Origin: Allacma fusca
Lineage: Eukaryota > Arthropoda > Collembola > Symphypleona > Sminthuridae
Length of the DNA: 64,000 nucleotides
Reading direction: 5' to 3'
Assembly (NCBI GenBank): GCA_947179485.1
Contig: OX359245.1
Span: 52,129,067 to 52,193,066 of the forward strand
The translations under genes and the position numbers were made by a program. The notes under the pieces were generated by a model that saw only the letters and a list, made by a program, of their open reading frames with translations, had not been told where the DNA came from and ran no database searches. This document shows positions 45,561 to 59,271 of the stretch, piece after piece; the first letter of the stretch is position 1; every line of letters starts with the position of its first letter.

Positions 45561-48500
45561 TGCGTAGACAACAGGCGGGATAAAGCCTACAGATAACTAA
45601 TTGGTAAAGTGTCGCTAGATCTGGTACCGGCAGTACTCTGATCATTTTCCTTCGTATTCCTGAGTTACTTCAGCTAAATTCTGAAATAGGTTCGGACGTC
45701 TGAAAGATTTCGATGGAACCTGAAAGACCTGAGAATTTGCATTTAACCCCAATTAAACGTTGGGTATGCTTCTGTTGAAACGTGAAATGGCATAGTATTT
45801 TTACACTGTGTAGCAGTAGTAAGTATTGCTGATGTTAGTTTTATTTGAAGAAATTGAAATCATTTTATTTAACTATTAATGTCATTTCTAAGTTATTTGA
45901 CAATATTAGCAAAAGCATTAAATATTACTTTCATAGTATTAATTGTAATGCAAGTGAATTGTATAGTGGCACGATTATTGGAAATATTAATGCAGTTATC
46001 TGGTTAAGATGCAATGATGACGGAATTTTGTAATAGAATGCATTAAGACACCGAACTGTCAACACCTCAATACTTATTGTTTTTATTCTTTAGAATAGTA
46101 ATAATTACTATTCTAATAATAGAATTATTCTTGTATTTGGGCAAGTCAATTACTTAGTCGTATGTGCAATCAGTAAATTTCACAGTAAATCAAACAACAT
46201 CCGGATTTCACTATTTATCAATCAACCAAAATGAGTAGGTACGTTTCAATAGCAAAACAGATGTAAATAGTGATTCGTAGGAACGTTCCTGATCCACCTC
46301 TCCTGGGAAAATATTAAAGTTGTTGAATTGAATGAACCGAAATGATACACACAATAGTTTTCTAGTTTTATGACTTGTATGTTGTTTGTTGATTTCATTA
46401 GGCTTTAAATTAATGTCCATGTATATGTCTTCTGTGTTATTTCATTTCTGCTTGTTATGACGAGTATTGCATGTGTTTTTACTTTATTTTCCAAGGTAAC
46501 ATAATTTATTCAATTTCAGCCGTCACTGAGGCACGTTGCAGAGGGAACGACAAGAACTCGTCTTTCCGTCTGCACACTAATATATATAGTAAACCTGTAT
46601 ATTTGCACATTCGAACTAAAATGCAGTGCAAGTTATGCAAACCGATTCTCACGGGAAACAGTGCCTAGATTACATGCACATTCGTTAAGTGTGGAAACTT
46701 TACAAACTTTAAGTTCAACTTTTCCTTCACAATTGAACATAACAAATCCTACATAATAATACCCCCATAATACTCGTCTACCCATAGTACTCATTGTAAT
46801 CGTCGGAACCCGGAACCATTCACATTCCATATTCAATCGGAGTGGACTACATGGACTCAAAAATTCCAAATGTTTGTAATTCTTTCAAATCAAAAATACG
46901 ATGAGTGAAAGATTAGATTTCTCCTTTAATACATGCGGAAGACCCTTATGAGCATTGGGCATGCGGAAAAAAATTTGGATGCATTTTAATTGAGCAAAAA
47001 GAATGCCAACGACTTCAATAAAGTTGTTGTATCAGTCATATTCCATATTATTGATGAAATAAATAATACAAAACATTACCAAATTGTGGTCTTATGGCAA
47101 TTGTAGTGGTGCAAAGCAGCCCATTGTAGACAAAGTGAAACAAGTGGTCAAAATCGGGCCATTATGTGAAATGGTGTAAATAATGCACGAAGTGGGACGA
47201 CGACGACTTAGAATTTGTTCTTTGGTGAGATCAACAGAAGCCGGTGGTCATGTTCGATCCCCGGCTTGGCTGAAGATAGTTTTAAGGACCACGGGTAAAT
47301 TGAGATGCAAGTGGCAAATGTTCTCATTGTTTTCAAACTCGGCACTAGAAATGTTTCATAAATTCCTGCACACAGTACATACAACCTTCAAATAGAAGTC
47401 TCAGATCAGCCAATGGAAATTAAGTGAAAGTTTAAAATCAAAATATTTTGATAAGAGACATCAGCCATTGCAAACATTTACACGATTACTGGGCTGAAGA
47501 AACCACTTCCGGGTCGCAGAGATTGCGTAGCGTAGAAGCTAGTAACACCAGCAACTGACGTGCAGGCTAACCGTGTGGAACCTACACATAAACAGATTTC
47601 TCATAGTTGCTCTAATGTCTAGAAACCATATCTCAAGCATGTACTATCAGGTTAACCCTGACGGTCCCAACCTACGGTTAAAATGTCCACAATGGAAAAT
47701 TTTTGTAATTAAAACTTTATAGCCCAAACGGTAGAGTAGACTCAAACTTTATATTTTTTCTTCAGAACCGCTACTATGTTGCCTACAACTGACGTATCTA
47801 GGAAACAGGGTTGCTGATTGTTCTGATTCTTTGAAAAACCCCAAATTCGGGATTATTTGATTTAAATGGGACCTTTTTGATTTAAATAAACATTTTCTGC
47901 TTTGAATTCCACATTTCATTGCGCAATAGAATTACAATGCGAATATTTGGATTTTGATTTAAATACTTTTGGACACTGTTGGCACCAGTGAAACTTTAAC
48001 AATTAGTATAACATATTAAGAGGAAACTAAAAGGGCAATGCAACTAATATGAAAAACAAAGCTCTTTGAACACCAATTGTAAATATCAAAGTATTTTTAA
48101 AATTGTACTAATTTCGAGTTGAGTTTTGCCTTGGAAGCAAAACGCTGTGTAGGACAAGTACTAGCTGTCTCATTCGGATTTTTGTTATTCAGATACAATT
48201 ATATATAAACTAATTTCCGGAGTTTTCGGAACGAAACGGTAGAATATATGTTGGCAGAAAATATTTGCGACTTGGTAATATTCTGTTTAAACAAATGTGG
48301 ATATCTCTGCGTACAATGATGTCATTATAGTGTCAAGTTGTGACAATTTAATGTAATAATTTACCGAGTTTCTGCTGGGGATGGGGAAATTTTGGGAGAT
48401 AAATATTGTCCCAGCGTTATTTCTGGACGGAATCAGAATAATTATTTCCCCTGGATTTAAAAACAAGGCCGTATCTTCTTTGTGACAAAATTATTATCTT

Positions 48501-49110
48501 CCGCAGGAACTGTAAAAATACATAATATTCAAAACTCATTCATATGCAACTTTTACCGCATAGCTTGTGCACAACATCAGAAGAGCTGCATACCCAAATT
48601 ATCCTGAAATGGACCATTATCCGATATGATTTCATGTCCAAGATTCTGAAAAACGTAAAAATGGACGTTTTAAGAAGCCAAATGACTACTCAACTGACGC
48701 CCTAAGTAAGTGTCAATTCTGAATTAAATAACGATTTATTTTAAAAAACAACTGCTACGCAATACCAGATATTATATATGAGTTAATATGGTAGTAATCT
48801 TAAATAAAAATAAAAAACCAGTCAATGTTTTACAAATTTTTAAGCAACTCCGCGAGTTAATCAATCATATTTGACTAAGTTTCAATATCAGTAACAAGAT
48901 TTGCATGTAGTGAAAAAAATAAAAACAATTTCAAATAGTCTGTCATATAAGATAAACTGAAAATGTGAATACCTACGCTGAAGATCAAATTGTTTAATCA
49001 ATGTATGTATATACAGCATCAATGAGGAAAATTTTAAACACGTATTTTGATCACTAACAATAAAAATGTAAATAATAAAGTGTATAAAGTAAAAGTTAAT
49101 TTGACTCATT
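45561..49110. other. Intergenic, no gene recognised
   Basis: AT-rich spacer. A 78-codon minus-strand open frame (46,633-46,869) contains six Cys but has no splice context or family match. Nothing else was supported. Confidence 0.35.
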
Positions 49111-49129
49111 GAATATTATGTGGTACCTT

Positions 49130-50810
49130 TTAATCCTTCTCTTCAGTGTATCGACAATTTTGGCATCGTTTCTTTAGGTGAAAGTCGCAAGTGAAGCGGT
49201 CACAAATGTCACACTTTCCTCTGACACGGTTGTAGTTCTTAGTTAGTTGTAGTAAAAGCAGCCTCCCCAACCCTGCAAGCTGGATGGTTTCAGCTTTTCT
49301 GGCGGCTTTGCCCCAAATAATTTCATTTCTGCAGTTACAGTGCTAAAATGGAAGAAAAAAATGGAAGTTTTAAAGCCGAATGCAAAAATGCCATGAGTAA
49401 TTATTTAAGTACTGCTTTCAGTTTTCATTTAAAGCAATCCCCAAATACCTTTGTAAGCCCTGCCAACTCCTGGCTAAGATTTGGGGTATGACCATCTCTT
49501 CAGCTAGCTGCTCGTTCCAAAGACGCCGCCTGGATTTTGAATTTTTCATCCAATCGGGTAACTTCAAACAAAGCATAATATAAGAATGTATGCATACAAA
49601 ATCGAACAACTCAATGGCTATCACGTTAGGCCATCGGTCAGTCTTCTGTCCGCACCTGTATTCAGCCGTCATTTGATCGACAATATCGACTCCGCCTGCA
49701 ATGAGAGAGAAAGCAATAATTAATTTCACTGATACCACAATAGTATTTGCCTAATACGCAGTACATAATGATTTCAAACATTTGTTTGGTACATAAGAAT
49801 ATTTGTTTCATACTGATTGCAATGATTTCATCGTTAGCTTTTCAGCTAACTCCACAGGAAGCTCGCGCCGATTAGCCCTGATGGTAAATACAGATGTGAT
49901 GCAATTGGTAATTGGGTCCTCTGCAGCGTCTTCAGACCCGAAGAAATTGTCAGCTGTGACGCCTCGCGAAGTCCGATAAAAGTTTCGCAGCATATCCACG
50001 AGGACTCTTTCCTTGGTTCACCTCTGGGGTGGCACCCTCCTTACCGAGATAAACCTAAATAGTAGACATAATTTTTTAACTGTTGATATTGTAATGAATT
50101 TGTATGATAATATCAGTAAATCTTAATTTATACCATCCTGTGCAAATATTTACTTGACAATTGTAAACGAAACGGGTTGTAAAATCCACCAGAACCCATA
50201 TTTTTATCCCATACCGCCCGAGGTTACTTACCCGGAACGGACAACGTCCTCGGAAACGTACCAGCATTTCATCCACTACATCCTCGGAAGGCTCGTAGAT
50301 TTTATAAAGATTTTCTTGACCTCGTCAGTAAAGTTATGGATAGCTGCCAATTTGTCGGTGTGTCTTTGGTCAGCGCGAGTTTCCAGATAATCAAACCGTA
50401 AGTATTTCATTAGCAGCCGAAATCTTTCCCGTGCGATTGTCGCTACAAACGCCGGGTTGCTGTATCTTTGGTTTGTTCGCCAGAGATGATGCGTTGACAT
50501 TTTTCTGTCTCTGGGATCCAGCCATAATAAGTAATCAAATGAACGCTGTAATTTCTGTTCTATCTGATAGTAGCCACGTCCTTGCAGGTTTATGTGTATT
50601 CTTGGTGGTCCAAGTCAAAATAAAATCAAGAGCCTTTTTGTTAGTCCTTCTTACAATATCGTCCACCAGTTTATCCGTGACCATTAATTTAACAAATTCC
50701 AGTTTCGAAGTTGCAGCTTGTACTTCTGGGACAGCCACACGATTTCCCTTTCGGTTGTCTCGGAAAATTGGGCTATTTCGTTTGAGACGAGAGCCAAGCC
50801 TAGGAGGCAT
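49130..50810 (-). pseudogene. piggyBac-type transposase remnant
   Basis: It starts at ATG 50,810 (MPPRLGSRLKRN). In order along the minus strand: YSNPAFVATIARERFRLLMKYLRFD, then the catalytic-domain block VDEMLVRFRGRCPFRV...YGIKIWVLVDFTTRFVYN, a donor-like GTAAATAT and acceptor TTAG, a block VYLGKEGATPEVNQGK, a one-base frame change into VDMLRNFYRTSRGVTADNFF, TIRANRRELP, then GGVDIVDQMTAEYR and the C-terminal Cys-rich finger (RGKCDICDRFTCDFH...CQNC) ending 49,130. About 100 residues between RRELP and GGVDIVDQ are missing. It is therefore inactive. No TTAA-flanked termini were identified. The C-terminal fold and DDE-type layout are those known for piggyBac/PGBD proteins. Confidence 0.8.
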
Positions 50811-51324
50811 ATTTTTCCATTTTGTCCTGCCATTCTACTCTGTCCACATTATTTCCTCCTCTAAAAGAACCACCATTTTTAAATCTCCACGAAACACCTA
50901 CATTTTAAAGAACAAATTTTATTAGAAGTGGCTCAGGGTAACCTACTTCAAATGACGAAAACGTCTGCTTTATATACCCTTCGGAAATACATGGACGTAA
51001 ACGAAGCCTAAACCGAAGTTATTCTAGACCTGCCTATTTACGGAAAGGGTAAGCCACAAGGGTTTCCGAAAATCGCCATATATTTTTATGTAAGCAAGTA
51101 ACGCGTATAGCTTTACGTATATCTACTAATGACAGTTATGGCTACTAAAATAATCAGTTGTACTTTTGGAGTTATTTATATAATAATTATGTGCTACATT
51201 AAATTTATACGTACTCTAATAATCATACTTGGTCAAGAGACTCTAGTCGAAACAGCTCAAAACACCTTTTTTAGGAAGGTTTTTAAGCAGGTGCCAAATC
51301 TCGTGTACTATTATTAAAATAGCT

Positions 51325-52140
51325 TTGATGTACTTGCACAGGATACTAAAAATGGGACCAGAAAGATACCCTTACATAACGCTTCAGAAGCAAATAGCTA
51401 TAGATAAAGATACGCAATTTCCCCCTGTATGGAACTGGGTTACAAAAATTAAGGAATCCCTCGTAAAATTAGGTTTCCATATGAAAATGGATAGTATCTC
51501 GGCCGACTGGATTGAACAAAACTTCGATAACATTATGGAAGCGGCGGCAACACAATCCTTTATGGCAGAAATAGATAAAGTTATGATCTCTGCGAGTAAT
51601 CCAGCGTATAAAAGCCTACTACAAGGAACTGTTCTGCCAGGCTATCTTAACTCAAAATTACCTATATATAAAATTAGGCACCTAGCATAACTCCGATTGT
51701 CAAACCCGATTGATTGCAAAATATACTTTAAGGGCAAAGTAGTAGAAATAACACCAGGTAAGGCATGCATATTGTGTAACTCCAATCAAATGACATGGCA
51801 ACACTTAATAATCGAATGTGATAGACTAAACTCTAAGAGAGATACTTTTAATTTAAATTGTGATAATGAAAATGTAACCCAATCATATATAAACATACTA
51901 AATTCACCTTGTCCGCAATTGTTAACACATCTATATAATTTCTGCTGTAAAATTTGCGAGATCTGTGGATGAAAAGGCAAAAAGGGGAAATCTTTAATAC
52001 TGAGAAAAGGAATTGTAAGTGTGAATCGTTGGTACGTACAACTATAATTTAGCTTTTAAATTATGTAAATCATATTATCTTATGCTTTTGTGTATGAGCA
52101 CGCTCGTGAGCACAATAAACATACATACATACATAATAAT
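51325..52140 (+). mobile_element. 3-prime fragment of a non-LTR retrotransposon (LINE)
   Basis: Two open segments (51,325-51,690 and 51,697-51,972) form the C-terminal region after a reverse transcriptase. The second ends with CILCNSNQMTWQHLIIECDRL, the CxxC...H...C knuckle typical of Jockey/R1/I-like ORF2 ends. A stop or frame change separates them. About 150 bp further, an AATAAACATACATACATACA tail marks the probable 3-prime terminus. The 5-prime part, including the catalytic domain, is absent (truncation on insertion). Confidence 0.6.
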
Positions 52141-54120
52141 CATATGTACGTATGAAATATATGTATGTTAAAGTAATCGTATATGGTTATGGAATGAATT
52201 TGTAATATAATATATCATATTTAGCTTTGGCTTATTTACGTACTACAATAATGATATTCACCTATGGGCTGTGTAAAATAGAATAATAAACGTGATGCTT
52301 TGTGAAAACCTGCGATGTTGAAAATTTCTGCAATAGAATAATTTTTGATAGTATTATGTCAGACATAAAATATGATAGCTATAATTTGTTTTTATTTGCT
52401 TAATTATCGTACAACATAAATACTAGTAAAATTGTTAACTTAAATTATAATAAAACTTTTACCTTTTCATTCGTTCAGGAAAGTTCAGATGCCTTCACAC
52501 TTCTATATATTGGGTGAGGATGGGAGGGTAGTAATTATTCAGGACGAGTCTTCATTCGTATAATTACGATTGAAATTCAGGTTAGTTCATTTAATTGTTT
52601 AATTATACTTCATTCGACTCGTCCCTCATAATTACAACTTGTATGATGTTGAAAGACAAGCAAAATAAGATTGTGAATACAGAGATGCAACAAGAAAGTG
52701 TATTAACATAATGAATGAAGTTAACAACAGTAACGGGAACTAAATAATAGAATAAAGAGTTAAGATGAAGAAAGATTAAACACTGTTTGGGCGAAGTTAT
52801 CGTCTTGAGGAATAGGACGATTGTAGAAATTCGCGAAAACGGATGAGGAGGATGACCATCCTGGCATAATACCTGGGGGTATTACCATTCACATAAGGGT
52901 GTGTATATGGTGATAAATCATCATCATCAGCCAGGGCCTTCGTCTCATATAACTTTCAGAGGACAAGCTTGAGTTGACATTCGAATTCATTCTATTTCAA
53001 ACATAATTTCCGAGACTTTCGTATCAAATTCATTCTCTCTCAATCCCCTCTACTAAATGACTAGTTATTTATTCAAAAAGGACAACTCGCAAGGATACAA
53101 ACTTATAGCAAATGCCCAACCATGGAGTAAATTAGTGTTCATATGTGTTGAGGGCCGTCGCAATCTTTATTTACTGCACGAGACTTTTCTCTACCCCTCT
53201 GCGATTTTTTTAAATACTACAGTAACGGAGTAATATCTCTCCTTGTCAACGGGAAGCTACAATTACTGAACTGAGCAGTGTGGCAAGATAATAGGTCGGA
53301 ATATGAGTTCAAATATAATATTTTGGAGCTCAATTGTTAGCGAAAACGAATTATTGCTTTTAGTGCACTTTGATTTAATATGCAATGGTATGCGAATAGT
53401 GGCGCCACCAAATAATGTTTATGGTCCGGAGGGCAGAGGTAGACGTTCCTGCTTGTTTTTATACTAATTATTTCCATGCAGCAAGTCAATTATCAAGCAT
53501 CGTATATAATTTCATCCATCCAAGGACTGGATTCCAACGTTCGGGTTTTAATTATTGCTGAAATATGTATTTAAACACTAATCATTTACTTGCTTGTGAA
53601 AAACATTATCTTTAAATAAGTATGTCCTGCCCACGTAATTAGAACGCCAGCGCTAGAATGCTAGAATATTTATTGCAAGCCTGTGAAGCATTATAATAAA
53701 ATGATAATTATAATATGTAATAATTACTTTAATCATGGTATCCCGGATGTTCGTGGATGGGGTTCTACTCTTGCTGATATGTATTGTGAAATTTCCAGAT
53801 TTCATCAAGTATCCCATCATTGAGATTTTATCAGCAATAATTGTTTATGCTTAGGTTACTGATTGGTGCGTCAGTCCAATTATATCACTCAAGGAAACCG
53901 AGTATCGCAATCACCTTATGTTGGTTCAAACAATAATTGTTTATGCTTGCGTCACTTGTACGTCAACGAGTTTATTTATGATTTTCCTGGTTTGACTACG
54001 TGCTTTGCAAACTCAAGGAAACGGAGTAAATTACAGTTTTGAATGTCTGTACGAATTGAATCCCAATCGGCTTATATGTGTTTGCCATGTGCGCAAAACA
54101 ATTGTATCTAGGGATTGTCG
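52141..54120. other. Intergenic, nothing recognised
   Basis: AT-rich sequence with no supported gene or repeat. Confidence 0.35.
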
Positions 54121-54370
54121 ATTTGAAAATGCCATGGCATATTGGGCATTTTTAACCTTGGGAAAATACGTAGATATTGGGCATATTCGGAACGGGCATT
54201 TTGGGCATTTTCATTCATGGGCATATTCGGCATTTTGGGCATATTCGGAACGGGCATTTTGGGCATTTTCATTCCTGGGCATATTCGGCATTTTGGGCAT
54301 ATTCAGTTCAAATTTTCGGGTCGATTACCTTTTCAGATTTTATTGGTCGCTGCTACTACTGCACACTATC

Positions 54371-55621
54371 CAGTGCTTGGACTGGGTACAGAAACCGTGT
54401 ACTCGTACCCATACCCGCACCCGAATATCGGGTACGGCAAAATGCTGTACCTATACCCGTACCCACACCCGAGTACCTGGGTAAATTATTTCAGTACCCG
54501 TACCCATACTTGAAACTACAATGTAGTACCTGTACCCACAATTTACCCGTACCCATAATGTACCCAAAACCTGTACCCGTACTCGAGTATCTATTGTTTG
54601 TACCCGGGTATTACTCGGGTACTGGAAGTCTGGCCGTTTGAAAATGCCAGAAGACATTTGCCTGTTCAGCTGAAACTGTTTAAATTGTTCAGTTTTTGAC
54701 CCCCATTAAAAATGCCCCGGATTTTGGGAATTTCTCTAGGCGTTAAGGGGGCGTTAGGGGGTGCTGTTTCAAATTGTTTTAAAAATTATTTAAGTTCATT
54801 TATGATTTATTTTTAATATTATTAATTTTTTTATTTTGTTTCTTGTTTGAAATATACATAATGTCTGCAGTGAATACTATTTTCCATTCCAGAATTGTAT
54901 AAATATTCAAAGTGTCATAAATGCCCAGAATTGAAAATGCTCAAATTGCATGCACAAGATGCCTCCGAGTTTTTAAATGGGCAAACCTGGGTACTTGTAC
55001 CATTAAATAACTGATCTGGCTCGAAACTAATAAATGTATATTTATTTCGAACTTATCTCGTAGAGTGTCTTAAATAATTGTAATGCTACGCTTCCAATGA
55101 AGCTAATTAAATTTAATTAGCTTCATTGGTCCTGTCCAATGAAATAATTCTTTGATGAGCTTCATTGTTTCAGTCAGACTGACTATCCATTTTTTTTATT
55201 AGATCTGAGAGGAATCATTAGAAGCATTAGATTGCAATCCTAAATGAAATGAAGTCATTGGCTCTGTCACTAACGCAAGTATCTGTATACAAAGAAACAA
55301 GCAACTCCACGGTTGGCAGGTCTTATTGTTAGCCATAGTAATCCATCCCAGCAGGAATCCTTGAAGTACCCAAAAATACTCGGGTACAGCACCCATGGGT
55401 ACAGGTATTTTACATTGTAATACCCGTATCTATTGGGTACTACCCGATTGTCACTGAGTGAGTACCCATACCCGTACCCACTTCATTTTCTACTGTAAAA
55501 TCCTGAGTACCCGGGTAGTACCTGCATATTTGCGAGTACGCAACTTGTGTACTCGGGTAGTACCCATACCAGTATCGGTACCCATTTACCCGAGAATTGC
55601 CTGTACCCAGTCCGAGCACTG
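54371..55621. mobile_element. hAT-type element with TACCCGTACCC subterminal repeats
   Basis: The termini are CAGTGCTTGGACTGGGTAC (left) and CAGTGCTCGGACTGGGTAC (right, reverse complement), a near-perfect 19-bp inverted repeat beginning CAGTG as many hAT elements do. Subterminal TACCCGTACCC words run inward on both sides. There is no coding sequence. Flanking 8-mers ACACTATC and ATACTGAG do not match, so the target duplication is lost or the ends belong to different copies. Confidence 0.7.
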
Positions 55622-56269
55622 ATACTGAGGTTAAAAGCTAGGGACGTTATGTTGTTAGAATGTAGATGTTATTGCAAGTATCTACACCTATATCGTAATT
55701 AGGGGCAATTATTACAATTACAGTCGAGCACTGACACTACCCCGCTCACACCGTTATAACTAAAAACGATTACTCGACAGTTTTATCACACCGATAAATA
55801 AATCTAGTCAGTAGACAATTGTAGGAATTGTAGGTGTTAAAACGTCTAACCATTGTTACTACTGGACGAAACTCACATTTTGGAATGCAATAAACTTTGT
55901 CAACCTCGAAGCACTGGTCAGAAAATTTGAGAAATTTTAATTACGCTGGAGGCGGAGCAACTGCTACAGAGGGTGAAAGTTATACAAATCAAACAATCAA
56001 AGTTCTGACTAGAAGGATTTGTTGATGAAATATTTATCACTCGAGTCTTCTGATTAACTTTATACAAAATGCAACAAAATTGCATTCGTCAATATCTGTA
56101 ATTCAATATAACGTGTGTATGATACACAGCGAGTATCTTTTGAAATATAATACATTTAAACAAAATTTCCAAGTACGCCTTTAATAGGATTTCATTTTAA
56201 TAGTGAATAGTGGCATTTTTGGCTCGATTGTATTACTGAGTTTTATCTACCAGAAATGCAGAATACTCC
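55622..56269. other. Interior of the composite repeat, nothing recognised
   Basis: AT-rich filler without a gene. Confidence 0.3.
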
Positions 56270-56420
56270 CGGCTGAAAATGTCTAAAATATGGAATATGC
56301 CCAAAATGCCGAATATGCCCTTCCGAAAATGCCCAAATTCAGGACATTTTCCCAATGTGCCAATATGCCCAAAAATATGGCACGTTGGTGGGCATTTTGG
56401 GCATATTCAGCTTGGGAGGC

Positions 56421-56950
56421 ATTTATGCGAGGGTATTTTCAATCGACATTCCCTAATTGTATCCGCTTCTGTTATACCTAAGTGTTACTGAGTACTCCTC
56501 CCACTTGTAGCCATACCCTGTCTATTACTCGTCGTGGTGTTTTAATTGTATTAATCTTGCTGCTTTCATCTTCTGGTCCCACGAGAACAATTCTGATCTT
56601 GGGGAAATATTATTATATCCATCCCCATAGCAAGTGCTACTAGCCTTGCGTTTTGAGGTATTTATGAACCACAGGTCGTCCATGAAACGTTGTGTACATG
56701 AATATCAGAAATTTTCCTTTTTCTGGGATCGTAAACCCAAATCCTGCTTTGGTAGTAGTTGCCAATCACACAATTCTTCACGGTGGGTCTTGTGTAATGT
56801 CTTGCGGAAAATTAACTTAACTGTTAATTTTAAAACATTTAGGGTACAATTAAATAAATGATTGGGAATATTTTTAGCCGGTTTCCGTTCTGTCACCTAA
56901 AGTTTAGAAGCAACCTAGCTGTAAAATCAAAATTTAAAAAAGAATATTAT
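56421..56950. other. Intergenic, nothing recognised
   Basis: Short open frames on both strands overlap and lack motifs. Confidence 0.3.
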
Positions 56951-56958
56951 TAAAGCAT

Positions 56959-57222
56959 ATGCTTCGGACGGTGTTGCATTTTTACAATTATTTTGGGGAG
57001 GATGTGGCTAGGACAGTAAAATTATTAGATTTCTGGAATCTCCATAAAAGAATTTTTCCGGACTTGAGCAAATTGTCGAGAATTTATTACGGTTTTCCAG
57101 CATCCTCCGGATCGGCTGAACGGCTATTCAGCATTGCGGGGCTCTGCAACGTTCACGAAGATCTAGGCTTAAATGGTCTAGAATTGAAAATATTTTGTTT
57201 ACCGTCATTTCCGCATCGCTGA
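56959..57222 (+). pseudogene. hAT transposase C-terminal fragment
   Basis: The 87-codon open segment contains LLDFWNLHKRIFPDLSKLSR...FPASSGSAERLFSIAGL, the hAT dimerisation domain signature (W...FP.L, then ASS..ERLFS.AG). The upstream catalytic domain is absent. It differs in sequence from the transposase relics at 7.0 and 44.8 kb, so it represents another hAT lineage. Confidence 0.7.
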
Positions 57223-58086
57223 ACTAAACCTTTACAAATAACGATTTGCAGCAATTAACCTTTATAATCTATGGAGCTATTGCAAGAATTTGTTATTTGC
57301 GCATGTTTTTTTAATTATTTCAAATTAATCATTTTCAAAATGTTCCAAGTTTAAAAGTTATACCAATATTGTTTTATTGACGTGTTAACATAATACAATT
57401 ATCCTTTATTATTAAAGGGCACTTTCTGTCCTTTTATTTAAAGTTTTGCACTTTCATAGTTCAATGGCCTCACACAACTCCCAAAAGGTGGCATGATAAG
57501 CACTTCTTATTATTAACGTACTTGACCGCTTATTTAAAGCGCTACTCGTAATATAATCACGCACGATTTAAGCATACAACAAGTCTCTACGACAGGGCTT
57601 GATTCGAAAACCGTTTAGCTTTTAATTTGTACATTCACACTACTACCCCTCCAAGTATTTGCCCCTGTGAAGCACAGGGCTTTTACTAGTATGTATAAAT
57701 AGATTCGGGTCAAAATTATTTGAATGTATTGCCGTGGATAAGGCAGGTATGGATACACCAGATGCACTCATGAGTGCGAGTGCGCGGGTCAGATACTAAT
57801 CTGTTGTCATCACTAGGGAAAAAACATAAGATAACACATATTATAACATTTTAGTGTCTATTTACTAATTTAAAACATCGTGTCAGCTGGTATTAATACT
57901 CGTTAAATTCCTGGCTTCTTTAAAACACTCGGTGTAGCTTACGGGATTGCTCATCGTCAGAACAAACTTTTATTCAATTAAAACCAAGTTTGTTTCCGGT
58001 GGAATCAAAACAAGTGGTTTCTTGCCGTCAGCGCCAGTGTCCGAAAAATTAATGCCAACAATGTTGATGGTACAACCGAAATACAC
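57223..58086. other. Intergenic, nothing recognised
   Basis: AT-rich. The GTGCGAG word patch at 57,765-57,790 was noted with the 11.6 kb cluster. Confidence 0.35.
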
Positions 58087-58529
58087 TTGGTACAACTTAC
58101 GTGTTTTGTCATTGTCATCTTAAGTTTAATTTCAATTAATACCAACTACATACCTGATACTTCTTCCTTTCGCCCTAACCCCGCCACACACCAACGAACC
58201 GATCTTTCTAACGTGCCCTTTAGCAATGTCATTTTGAGGTTCAGTAACTACCTGGTACAATATTTTTATACCATCATACAAGCTACTACAAATTCTACTA
58301 CGTGCACCGGGTATTTCTCCTAGAGCGTCCCAGTGGAAATTTCATATACCCGATAATATCCCCATTTTCAATCCCTATATACCAGATGGGAAAGTTTAAC
58401 CACTACTCTATAAACTGACAACATTATTCTTGTATTGATGTTGTAAAATACACGAGTTGTTTCTCATTTGTACGTCGGTTTATGCAAATCATCATTAGCT
58501 AGTTTTTTATAGCTATATTCGCTCAAATC

Positions 58530-59096
58530 CAGAGATGTTCAAATGATTTTCCCTTCCTTCAATCCTTCGAATGCAAAAAAATAGATTCGTTTCTTTCCTT
58601 CAGACCTCTCCAGATTGAAGGCTTGGAAACAAAATTCCTTCCTTCACCCTTCCTTCGAAGTTTTTTTATTGAGATCCTTCCTTCAGTAAGATCCTTGAAG
58701 CCTTCAGTAACATTCTTCTCTCACCAAATTCCGTCTTCCGTAATATTTTATTTTCATATATGAGACAACAAAGTCAAAACACAAAAATTACAGTACCCGC
58801 CAGAAATCGTCCTTCCATCGTATTATATGTATCCTGGTACGTTACATGTGAATGAAAGCGCGCATTGACAGCATTAGAGTTAGTTATCATGAAAGGTACT
58901 ATCGGAGCGCGACGGGTGATTGGGAAGCACCCTCCCGTCAACTTCAATTTTTTTATCAATGCGCTGAAGCCTTACTTGTTCCTTCGTAATTTTTGTCACC
59001 CTTCCTTCCCTTCCCTTCATTTCTTTCGAAAGAAGCGCAAACTTCCCTGAAGGAAGGCTTCTTTGAAGGGTACCCGTCGACGGGTGAACATCTCTG
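58530..59096. mobile_element. hAT MITE with CCTTC repeats, perfect target duplication
   Basis: The termini are CAGAGATGTTCA and TGAACATCTCTG. The flanking 8-mers are CTCAAATC on both sides (58,522-58,529 and 59,097-59,104). The interior is dominated by CCTTCCTTC/GAAGG words. Copy B lacks this insert. Length is 567 bp. Confidence 0.9.
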
Positions 59097-59271
59097 CTCA
59101 AATCTGAAAATTTCTGACTCAGCGAAACTCAAGTGTTTGAAAATAACATTTTTCATATGTTGCTGATAAACGGATATTTCAAAAAATATAATGTGACTAG
59201 GGGACTTGACTAGACTTGACTAGGGAACCAGCTGTAGAATCACGACTAAGACTAGACTTGACTATTGCTAC

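Larger units (their letters stand above)
54121..56420. mobile_element. Composite element with GGGCATATTCGGCATTTT words at both ends
   Basis: The left arm (54,121-54,310) has GGGCATATTC/GGGCATTTT words, including a unit of about 59 bp present twice. The right arm (56,270-56,415) holds the same words mostly in reverse complement (TGCCCAAAATGCCGAATATG). The arrangement suggests a MITE-like element whose interior was filled by another element (54,371-55,621). No terminus or target duplication was fixed. Confidence 0.45.

Noticed and set aside
54363..55629. Target duplication for the CAGTGCT element
   Set aside because: ACACTATC and ATACTGAG agree at only about half the positions.
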